A stretch of 64,000 nucleotides of DNA from Anaerolineae bacterium (lineage in GTDB: Bacteria; Chloroflexota; Anaerolineae; 4572-78; J111): the NCBI GenBank assembly GCA_023151115.1, contig JAKLJP010000008.1, positions 1 through 64,000 of the forward strand, given 5' to 3'. Each line of letters opens with the position of its first letter. Position 1 is the stretch's first letter. This document shows positions 6,743-13,035 of this stretch, one piece after another. The translations under genes and the position numbers were made by a program. The notes beneath the pieces were generated by a model. It did not search any database. It was not told where the DNA came from and was given only the letters and a program-made list of their open reading frames with translations.

Positions 6743-9082
6743 ATGAAAAACGGAACTGCGCCAAAATTAACCTGGAAAGACCAGTTGGCCGATAAAATGG
6801 CTCCTGGCCTGGCCGAAGAGATTGATAACTTTGAAACCCAGATGGAACTGCGCAAACAGGGCAAACTGGATGAAAAAGTGTTTGCCGAACTACGTCTTCG
6901 GCGGGGAGCGTACGGCCAGCGCTACGATAATGGCCGCCGCCACGACGGCGAAAAGTCGCAGGAAATCCCTTTCCCCCATAACAACCTGACCAAAGGGCCG
7001 GATACCAAGTGGGAAGCGCCAGGGATGCAGCGAATCAAAATTCCGTTTGGCGGCCTCACCGCGGCCCAGATGGAAACTCTGGCCGACGTGGCCGAAGAGT
7101 ATTCCGACTCGATCCTGCACGTAACTACGCGCCAGGATTTTCAACTCCATTTCATCTCGCTCGATGACACCCCCGATATGCACCGTCGCCTAGCTGCAGT
7201 TGGCATTACCACCCGCGAAGCTTGCGGCAACTCGGTTCGAAATGTGACCGCCTGTCCTTTGGCCGGAGTCTGCCGCGATGAAGCCTTCGACGTGACCGGC
7301 TCGGCCAACGAATTGGCCCAATTTTTGTTGGGCCACCGCGATGTCCAGGATTTTGGCCGGAAATTTAAAACCGCCTTTTCCGGCTGCCAGGCCCATCCCT
7401 GCGGCTTGACCTCGATGCACGACCTCGGCCTGATTGCCAAAACCAGGACCGTTGACGGGGTGGAGCAGCAGGGCTTTGAAGTGTATGTCGGCGGCGGTCT
7501 TGGCTCGGTGCCGCATCTGGCTAAACTTTTCGCCGATTTTGTGCCCCTGGAAGAGCTGCTGCCGCTGTCTCAAGCTATTTCGCGTGTTTTTGCCCGCTAC
7601 GGCGAGAAGAAAAACCGCAACAAAGCCCGGCTGAAATTCCTGGTCGCCCAGCTTGGGATTGACGAGTTTCGCCGTCTGGTGCTGGAGGAACGCCAGACGT
7701 TGGAGCCTGATCCCCGCTGGACTGCCTGGCTGGAGTCCCTGCCCGGCTACGAGGAATCGGCTTTGCCGCAGCCGGCTTCGGGCGAGGCGCTGGACCTGGG
7801 CGATGACTTTGAAAATTGGAAATCTACCAATATCTACCGGCAGCGCCAACCTGGTTTTGTCACCGTTACCATAGCCTTGCCTCTGGGCGATATTACCTCG
7901 CAGCAGTTGCGCTGCCTGGCCGACATCACCCGCCGCTTTACCCGCGATACCGCCCGGACAACGGTCGAACAGAATATTGTCCTGCGCTGGATTCACGAAG
8001 CCGACCTGCCAGCGCTTTATCAAGCCTTAGCTGAAATTAAGCTCAATAGCCCCGGCGCGGAGACGATTGTGGATGTGACGGCCTGCCCCGGCACCGATAC
8101 CTGCAAGTTGGGCATTGCCAGTTCGCGTGGCCTGGCCGCTCAACTGCGCCAGCGCCTGGCGGCCAAAGGCTGGCAGTACGAGGAAGCGGTGCGCGATATT
8201 CGCATCAAAATTAGCGGCTGCTTCAACTCCTGCGGCCAGCATGCGGTGGCCGAAATCGGCTTTTTCGGTTCCAGCCGCAATGTTGACGGCTACCGCGTGC
8301 CCCACTTCCAACTGGTGCTGGGCGGCGAGTGGGCCAATAACGCCGCCAACTTCGGCCAATCGTTGGGGGCCATACCCTCCAAGCGTGTGCCCGAGGTGGT
8401 GGATCACCTGTTGGAAATGTATATGCAGGGCCGGCAAAAAGGCGAGCGCTTCCGCGAGTACATCACCCGCATCGGCAAAACCGAAATCAAAGCGCAGCTC
8501 AAACCCTTTACCGAAGTGCCGCCCTACCAGGTTGATTCGTCCTTCTATTCAGATTGGGCCGACGCCCGCGAGTTCAGCATTGGTGATATTGGGGTGGGCG
8601 AGTGCGCCGGCGAAGTGGTCAGCCTGACCGACTTTGGCATTGCCGCCGCCGAGGCCCTCCATTTCGACGCGCAGGTGGTGCTGGAAGGGGGCAAAGACCA
8701 GGCCAGGCTGGATAAAGCCGCCGCGCTGGCCCTGCAAGCCATGCTCAGCGGCGCGCAAGCCCTGATCAAAGTGCAAAACGTGGATATCGCCGACCAGCCC
8801 GACCGGATTGTTCAGGAATTTCGCCAGCGCTTTTACGAGACCGAACTGTTTTTTGACCCTTATGCCAAAGGCAAATTTGCCCACTATTTCTTCAACGCCT
8901 ACGAGCAGCGCCACGAAACCAGAGATTTGGATGCCGTGCTGCGCCTGATCGAAGAGGCCGGCCTGTTTATCGAAGCCGCCCACGCCTGCTATACCCGGCT
9001 GTTGGAAAGCCGGCCGGCTGTTCCGGTCAATCCTTTTGCCACTTTGTTAAAAGCCAAACCCGTCAAAGCCGTTGCAGTATAA
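6743..9082 (+). CDS. Ferredoxin-type siroheme nitrite/sulfite reductase with C-terminal extension
   Basis: Six-electron reduction of nitrite to ammonia or sulfite to sulfide, using siroheme and a [4Fe-4S] cluster. The core has two ferredoxin-like half-domains and two siroheme domains. The cluster cysteines are C448-x5-C454 and C493-x3-C497. About 180 residues after residue 600 form a mostly helical extension, not present in plain CysI/NirA, that may be HEPN-like. Start 6743 is preferred because GAGGGGGT lies before it; an ATG ten codons upstream has no ribosome site. Position between siroheme synthase and cysH favours sulfite as substrate, but the sequence alone does not separate nitrite from sulfite. 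The gene is followed by a hairpin and an unknown gene. Confidence 0.88.
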   Translation: MKNGTAPKLTWKDQLADKMAPGLAEEIDNFETQMELRKQGKLDEKVFAELRLRRGAYGQRYDNGRRHDGEKSQEIPFPHNNLTKGPDTKWEAPGMQRIKIPFGGLTAAQMETLADVAEEYSDSILHVTTRQDFQLHFISLDDTPDMHRRLAAVGITTREACGNSVRNVTACPLAGVCRDEAFDVTGSANELAQFLLGHRDVQDFGRKFKTAFSGCQAHPCGLTSMHDLGLIAKTRTVDGVEQQGFEVYVGGGLGSVPHLAKLFADFVPLEELLPLSQAISRVFARYGEKKNRNKARLKFLVAQLGIDEFRRLVLEERQTLEPDPRWTAWLESLPGYEESALPQPASGEALDLGDDFENWKSTNIYRQRQPGFVTVTIALPLGDITSQQLRCLADITRRFTRDTARTTVEQNIVLRWIHEADLPALYQALAEIKLNSPGAETIVDVTACPGTDTCKLGIASSRGLAAQLRQRLAAKGWQYEEAVRDIRIKISGCFNSCGQHAVAEIGFFGSSRNVDGYRVPHFQLVLGGEWANNAANFGQSLGAIPSKRVPEVVDHLLEMYMQGRQKGERFREYITRIGKTEIKAQLKPFTEVPPYQVDSSFYSDWADAREFSIGDIGVGECAGEVVSLTDFGIAAAEALHFDAQVVLEGGKDQARLDKAAALALQAMLSGAQALIKVQNVDIADQPDRIVQEFRQRFYETELFFDPYAKGKFAHYFFNAYEQRHETRDLDAVLRLIEEAGLFIEAAHACYTRLLESRPAVPVNPFATLLKAKPVKAVAV

Positions 9083-9088
9083 AAACCC

Positions 9089-9118
9089 GGAGTGCAAAAA
9101 CTTAAGCTTTTGCACTCC
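9089..9118. repeat. Hairpin between reductase and downstream gene
   Basis: Perfect 11-bp stem GGAGTGCAAAA / TTTTGCACTCC with an 8-base loop, 6 bases after the stop codon. The T run is poor, so it may stabilise the upstream mRNA or cause partial termination inside the operon. Confidence 0.65.
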
Positions 9119-9145
9119 TTTCAAATTAAAGTTGGAGATATACTC

Positions 9146-9730
9146 ATGAACCTTGAACGTTTTTGCCTGAAATTCTTCGCCCGGCCCGGTGCGCCGGTAG
9201 ATGATGCTGTTTTTATTGACATCTTTCACGACTGGATTCGGCTCAAAAAGCTGCCGGGTATTCTGCTTGACGTAGCAGATTACCGCCACGTGCCGGAAGG
9301 GCCGGGAGTGATGCTCATCACCCACGACATCAACTTTGGCATGGATTACAGCAGTGGGGCTTTTGGCCTGTTGGCCCAGCGCAAGCGAGGATCTGGCCGC
9401 AGCCATCAAGAAAATTTGCTGGAACTGGCCCAAGCCACGATCACCTTTGGGGCGCTGCTGGAGGCGGACCCCCGCCTGGCCGGTCAATTGAAGTTGGAAG
9501 GCGGGGTCTTTCACTACATCGCCAATGACCGCCTGCTGGCCCCCAATACCGAGGCCGGTTTTGCCGCCCTCCAGCCCGACCTGGCTGCGGTCGCTGCTCT
9601 GATTTATCCCGGCCAACAGGTCTCCATCACTCGTCTGCCTAACGACCCACGAGAACGGCTGACTGTGGTGATTGATGCCGGTTCATTGAATTTTTCGGTG
9701 CTGCTGGAAACGGTGGGGGCAGCGGTGTAA
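9146..9730 (+). CDS. Conserved hypothetical in sulfur-assimilation operon
   Basis: A 194-residue soluble protein that I do not recognise. It begins M-N-L-E-R-F-C-L-K-F-F-A and carries a run G-P-G-V-M-L-I-T-H-D-I-N-F-G-M-D-Y. The centre has a histidine in an H-D-I-N motif, and the C-terminus is beta-rich. The start at 9146 has GGAG eight bases upstream. Its place between the siroheme reductase and the DUF4202 gene, all on one strand with short gaps, suggests a role linked to nitrite/sulfite reduction, for example in electron supply or cofactor handling; this is inference from position only. Confidence 0.65.
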   Translation: MNLERFCLKFFARPGAPVDDAVFIDIFHDWIRLKKLPGILLDVADYRHVPEGPGVMLITHDINFGMDYSSGAFGLLAQRKRGSGRSHQENLLELAQATITFGALLEADPRLAGQLKLEGGVFHYIANDRLLAPNTEAGFAALQPDLAAVAALIYPGQQVSITRLPNDPRERLTVVIDAGSLNFSVLLETVGAAV

Positions 9731-9738
9731 TAAAAAAG

Positions 9739-9769
9739 CGGGGTCCAAAAGCACAGCTTTTGGACCCCG
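9739..9769. repeat. Perfect 14-bp hairpin, loop ACA
   Basis: CGGGGTCCAAAAGC (9739-9752) pairs exactly with GCTTTTGGACCCCG (9756-9769). It lies between the unknown 194-residue gene and the DUF4202 gene. A-rich sequence precedes it and no T run follows, so on this strand it is more likely an mRNA-processing or stabilising hairpin than a terminator. Confidence 0.7.
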
Positions 9770-9784
9770 TACCGCTAAAGAACA

Positions 9785-10381
9785 ATGGACACAACTCGAT
9801 TCGATCGGGCTATCGCCAAAATTGATGCGGCCAATGGGCAAGACCCTCACCTTTTGCTCATTAACGGCCAGTCCCGCCCCCTGGAAGTAATCCACGCCGA
9901 GCGGCGCACCGCCTGGATTCGCCAACTGGTAGGCGATATGGCTTCAGAGGCGCTGCTGTTGGCGGCCAGGGCGCAGCACCTGCGGCGCTGGGAAATTCCC
10001 CGTGATAACTATCCGCGTGACCGGGCCGGGTATCTTAAGTGGCGTGAGGATTTGAAGCAGTTCCACGCCGAAAAAACCGCCGAGATTTTGCGGGAGGTGG
10101 GCTATGATACCGCCCTCATCGAGCGGGTCCGGGATTTGATTTTGAAAAAACGGCTGAAACTCGACCCGGAAGTGCAAGCGTTGGAAGACGCGCTTTGCCT
10201 GGTTTTTTTAGAGGAACAATTCTCTGATTTTGCCAAAAAGGAGCCGGACAAAATCGAAGGCATTGTCGCCAAAACCTGGCGCAAAATGTCGCCCCAGGGT
10301 CAGCAGTTTGCCCTGGCCCTGCCCTTGGCAGCAGAAGACCGGGTCATTATCGAGCGGGCGTTGGCTGCTTCAACCCGGTAA
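9785..10381 (+). CDS. DUF4202 domain protein
   Basis: The 198-residue protein matches the DUF4202 family: an N-terminal D-x-x-R-x-x-x-A-I-x-x-I-D-x-x-N-x-x-D-P segment, E-x-x-x-A-x-R-x-x-x-W, then the A-A-R-A-Q-H-L-R-R-W motif and a long C-terminal helical part. The fold resembles HD-domain hydrolases, with conserved His and Asp residues that could bind metal. Biochemical function is not known. In other bacteria the family often neighbours sulfate or nitrate assimilation genes, as here. It is the last gene of the operon that starts at cysH. Confidence 0.85.
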   Translation: MDTTRFDRAIAKIDAANGQDPHLLLINGQSRPLEVIHAERRTAWIRQLVGDMASEALLLAARAQHLRRWEIPRDNYPRDRAGYLKWREDLKQFHAEKTAEILREVGYDTALIERVRDLILKKRLKLDPEVQALEDALCLVFLEEQFSDFAKKEPDKIEGIVAKTWRKMSPQGQQFALALPLAAEDRVIIERALAASTR

Positions 10382-10424
10382 GTTTAGGCCGAACCCGCAA
10401 AAATTAATTCCATAGATGAACATA

Positions 10425-10545
10425 AATTGAGGAGTGAGGCACGCCTACGTGCCGAACGGAGCCGCATCTTGGGGTGCTGCCTCCTCAATTCGTGATTTAT
10501 TGAAATTTATCTGTGTCAATCTGTGGTCATCTGTGGACGCTGATT
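10425..10545. repeat. Inverted repeat plus ATCTGTG word repeat
   Basis: AATTGAGGAG (10425-10434) pairs with CTCCTCAATT (10481-10490), followed by tandem ATCTGTG/TCTGTGG words (10509-10541). A very similar ATCTGTGTCCATCTGTGG stretch lies at 39848-39866. It separates the convergent DUF4202 and AIR-synthase-like genes. Confidence 0.65.
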
Positions 10546-10548
10546 TTT

Positions 10549-11559
10549 CTACTCAAACAGCCGCGTAATCTCATCGCGGGCAAAGGTGGGCAGTGGGTGT
10601 CTCCCGTTCGGTTCCACCAACCAGCAGCCCTGCTCCACCGGCTGCACCCGGCCAATCACGCTGGCGTTGATCCCGGCTCGTTCCAAATCGGCCACAATTT
10701 GAGGGGTAGCCGAAGGGTCGGCGGCGATGAGCAAACTACCCGAAGCGATGACTCCCAGAGGGTTCAACTTGAAATGTTGGCACAAGGCTACCGTTTCAGG
10801 TAAATAGGGCAGTTTTTCTTCAAAAATTTCCAGACCTACTTGTGAGGCCTGGGCCATTTCATGCAGGCCGGTCGCCACGCCGCCTTCGGTGGGATCGTGC
10901 ATGGCGTGAACGCCTCCGGCGGCAACAGCAATCGTTGCATCTTTGACCACGCTGATCCCTGGTTCGGATAAAAAATTCGCATACTCATCAAGACTATTTT
11001 CATTGAAGTGAGAGAGGAGTTGAAGCCGCTTTTCTCGGGCAATGATGGCCGTTGCTTCTACAGCGATGCCTTTGGTCAAGATTAAATCATCGCCCACCCG
11101 CGCGCCGCGATTGGTGACGAGCTTATCGTGGGGCACTTCGCCCAACATCTGGCCGATCACAATCGGCCGGTCGAGGCCGTAGGTGATTTCGGTATGTCCT
11201 CCGGCCAGGGTGATCCCCAATTCAGCGCAGGCTGAACTGATTTGCTCAAAAATTCGCTCCACCAATTCCGGGGTACTTTTGTTTTCGGGCAATAATAAGG
11301 TAGCCAGAAACCAGCGCGGGGCTGCGCCGGTACAGGCGATATCATTGGCATTGATATTGACCGCGTACCAGCCAATCTCGTTGGTGGCAAAGGTGATCGG
11401 GTCGGTGGTGGCAACCAGGTAACGGTCGCCCATTTCGATGACGGCTGCATCCTCGCCCACCGCGCCGCCGATCACCAGGCGCGGATCGCTGGGCGCATAT
11501 CGCTTTAACAAACGGGCCAAATCTGCTGCGGGTAACTTTCCGAGTGGATAGATGGACAT
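10549..11559 (-). CDS. AIR synthase-related protein (PurM/HypE/SelD/ThiL fold)
   Basis: The 336-residue protein belongs to the ATP-binding PurM superfamily. The N-terminal half holds V-G-E-D-A-A-V (Gly-rich ATP loop), T-T-D-P-I-T-F and N-x-N-D-I-A, followed by G-G-H-T-E. The C-terminal half holds H-D-P-T-E-G-G-V-A-T-G-L-H-E, shared with HypE, SelD and ThiL. It lacks the HypE C-terminal P-R-I-C tail and a SelD Cys/Sec loop, so it is not simply one of these. No hydrogenase genes are near. Start 11559 is chosen for its GGAGAT site; the first 31 residues of a longer frame are encoded by repeat sequence. It lies behind a striking attenuator-like leader (11641-11850). Confidence 0.8.
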   Translation of the reverse strand: MSIYPLGKLPAADLARLLKRYAPSDPRLVIGGAVGEDAAVIEMGDRYLVATTDPITFATNEIGWYAVNINANDIACTGAAPRWFLATLLLPENKSTPELVERIFEQISSACAELGITLAGGHTEITYGLDRPIVIGQMLGEVPHDKLVTNRGARVGDDLILTKGIAVEATAIIAREKRLQLLSHFNENSLDEYANFLSEPGISVVKDATIAVAAGGVHAMHDPTEGGVATGLHEMAQASQVGLEIFEEKLPYLPETVALCQHFKLNPLGVIASGSLLIAADPSATPQIVADLERAGINASVIGRVQPVEQGCWLVEPNGRHPLPTFARDEITRLFE

Positions 11560-11572
11560 AGACTGATCTCCG

Positions 11573-11640
11573 AGATGACGGAGGACAGGAGACAGGAGAC
11601 AGGATAATAGCTGCTGTCCCCGGTCGTCCGTCTCCAGTCG
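11573..11640. repeat. GGACAGGAGAC-word inverted repeat
   Basis: GACGGAGGACAGGAGACAGG words face GTCCCCGGTCGTCCGTCTCC words around an AT-rich centre, giving an imperfect hairpin in the 5' leader, between the terminator at 11641-11678 and the start codon. Confidence 0.6.
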
Positions 11641-11678
11641 TTTAAAGAACAAAGGGCCACACCTAAGTGTGACCCTTT
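11641..11678 (-). terminator. Intrinsic terminator in the leader
   Basis: On the minus strand, AAAGGGTCACAC pairs with GTGTGGCCCTTT around a TTAG loop (11651-11678; one G-U type mismatch), followed by GTTCTTT. It lies after the leader peptide stop and before the AIR-synthase-like gene, so it can switch off transcription into that gene. Confidence 0.7.
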
Positions 11679-11681
11679 GCC

Positions 11682-11764
11682 GCGCCGTAGCAATCTACCC
11701 GAGAACGGGAGGTGATGCTACGGCGCTTTGCATGCTGCTAAAATCCGACATTAGCATCACCTCC
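11682..11764 (-). promoter_or_regulatory. Two mutually exclusive leader hairpins
   Basis: Hairpin A: GGAGGTGATGCTA (11764-11752) pairs exactly with TAGCATCACCTCC (11720-11708), hiding the leader peptide ribosome site. Hairpin B: GCGCCGTAGCA (11726-11716) pairs exactly with TGCTACGGCGC (11692-11682). They share bases 11716-11720, so only one can form at a time. This is the classic layout of an attenuator controlled by translation of the leader peptide. Confidence 0.65.
11695..11751 (-). CDS. Leader peptide, 18 residues
   Basis: An ideal ribosome site AAGGAGGTG (11766-11758) precedes ATG at 11751. The frame encodes MSDFSSMQSAVASPPVLG and ends with TAG at 11695. There is no run of one amino acid as in classical amino-acid attenuators; the end S-P-P-V-L-G contains a Pro-Pro pair that can slow ribosomes. 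An in-frame ATG two codons upstream (ATG CTA ATG) is an alternative start. Its coding sequence forms both alternative hairpins that precede the terminator. Reading it as a real leader peptide is inference from ribosome site, hairpins and terminator together. Confidence 0.6.
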   Translation of the reverse strand: MSDFSSMQSAVASPPVLG

Positions 11765-11821
11765 TTAAATTAGGATAGCAAGGTGGAGGTGAAAGTGTCT
11801 GTTCGACTTTTCACGGAAGAT

Positions 11822-11850
11822 ATTATGACACAAAGCCGGTGGGTTGTCAA
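11822..11850 (-). promoter_or_regulatory. Sigma-70 promoter of the attenuated leader
   Basis: TTGACA (11850-11845), 17-base spacer, CATAAT (11827-11822). Transcription would begin near 11815, giving a leader of about 255 bases with leader peptide, alternative hairpins and terminator. The stretch from here to 11977 has no gene. Confidence 0.65.
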
Positions 11851-11977
11851 GAGGCGATTTTGCTCAGTTGGGTCAGCGTAGGGTAGTCCAATGAGGAATA
11901 ACTTTTAAGGTCAATAAGGCTAATCTGGAGTCTCCTCGATTATCTTTAGATTTTGTACCATCAATATAGCAAAGTTA

Positions 11978-12796
11978 TCAATATAGCAAAGTTATGGGAT
12001 CAAAACTCCGGCCAATAACCGGTTTGTAGACTCGTACTTGGGGGGCCAGGGTGTTCAGGGTGGTCTCAAATTTGGTTAAATCACTCAGCTCACTCAAGGG
12101 TGGAAAGTAGTTATCCCAATGATGAGGAATGACAACTTTGGGTTGGAGCCGGGCCGCCAGCCGGGCGGCCGCAGTGCTGGTGTCAGGCTTGTGTTCGACC
12201 GGCAGCAGGGCCAAATCGGGACGTAAATTACTCACTTCGGCCTGGCCCCAATCTGCACTGCTGAAATGAACAATAGATAAGCCGTCAATTTTAAAGGCGT
12301 AGGCCACTTCCTCACTGGGAGGCCAGGCCCGCACCAAATCACCCAAATGAGCCGGCATCTGTAAGTTACGAATGAGTTGGCGAACCGCCGGTAAGGAGGC
12401 GGTCTGATTGGTCCGGCTGGAAAAAGCCTGCCAACTCAGGCTGCCCACTCGCTTGGGCGTTTGGGGAATAACGTTTTCCAGGTTGTGGGCGGAGACGCCT
12501 TGCCCGATCAATCGTTGGCATACCGGCTCGACGGCGTGAACGATTGCGCCGGTTTGCCGGGCCAGGGCCGGTGTGTCCAGGGCATGATCAAAGCGCCCAT
12601 CGGTCAGGAAAATCTCATCCACCGGCGCCAGGTCGGCCAGTTGAATCGGTAAAAAAGGGTAGGCCAGCGCCGGCCGGGAAAGATAGGGGTTAATCAAGAG
12701 CGTAGCGCCTTCGCCGGTATCCACTTTAAAACCGGCTGCACCTAGCCAGGTAAGCTGCAAATTTTTCCATCCTCTGAGCGGGAGTGTCAACTTCAT
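11978..12796 (-). CDS. MBL-fold protein, YtnP/UlaG-like, with altered metal motif
   Basis: A 272-residue protein of the metallo-beta-lactamase fold. Strands L-T-W-L-G-A-A-G-F-K-V and L-L-I-N-P-Y-L-S-R-P match the UlaG/RomA-like lipoate-and-sugar hydrolase group, and I-V-H-F-S-S-A-D-W-G and V-V-I-P-H-H-W-D-N-Y-F-P-P are the later metal motifs. The first metal motif H-x-H-x-D-H is reduced to D-G-R-F-D-H, so two histidines are lost and activity may be changed or absent. Start 12796 skips 45 residues lying in a promoter/repeat stretch. The gene is divergent from mutL. Confidence 0.75.
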   Translation of the reverse strand: MKLTLPLRGWKNLQLTWLGAAGFKVDTGEGATLLINPYLSRPALAYPFLPIQLADLAPVDEIFLTDGRFDHALDTPALARQTGAIVHAVEPVCQRLIGQGVSAHNLENVIPQTPKRVGSLSWQAFSSRTNQTASLPAVRQLIRNLQMPAHLGDLVRAWPPSEEVAYAFKIDGLSIVHFSSADWGQAEVSNLRPDLALLPVEHKPDTSTAAARLAARLQPKVVIPHHWDNYFPPLSELSDLTKFETTLNTLAPQVRVYKPVIGRSFDPITLLY

Positions 12797-12879
12797 GATA
12801 GTCAAGGTTAAAGCGATGTCAAACCGGGTGATAAGGTTAACGTTATTTGCTATTTGGAATGTAACTTGTGATAGTTCGT

Positions 12880-12968
12880 AAAACATAAAGCGTAATGGCT
12901 GAGTGACAGGTATAACTTTAACATGCCTCACAGGCCAGAAAACCTTTACGTTTTACGCATTATGTTTT
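12880..12968. repeat. AAAACATAA-GCGTAA inverted repeat
   Basis: A 16-base arm at 12880-12895 pairs with 12953-12968 (one mismatch). It lies between the divergent MBL and mutL genes and probably forms a cruciform or an RNA hairpin in either leader. Confidence 0.6.
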
Positions 12969-13035
12969 AGCTGTGGTAAAATAACGGGCGATTGAAGGTT
13001 CATGGGTTTACTGCGACGATGACGGAGTGACGGTT

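Noticed and set aside
7190..8023. 277-codon minus-strand frame
   Set aside because: Shadow of the siroheme reductase gene caused by GC-rich third positions.
10549..11559. Plain hydrogenase maturation HypE
   Set aside because: The C-terminal PRIC tail with the acceptor Cys is missing and no hydrogenase gene is near.
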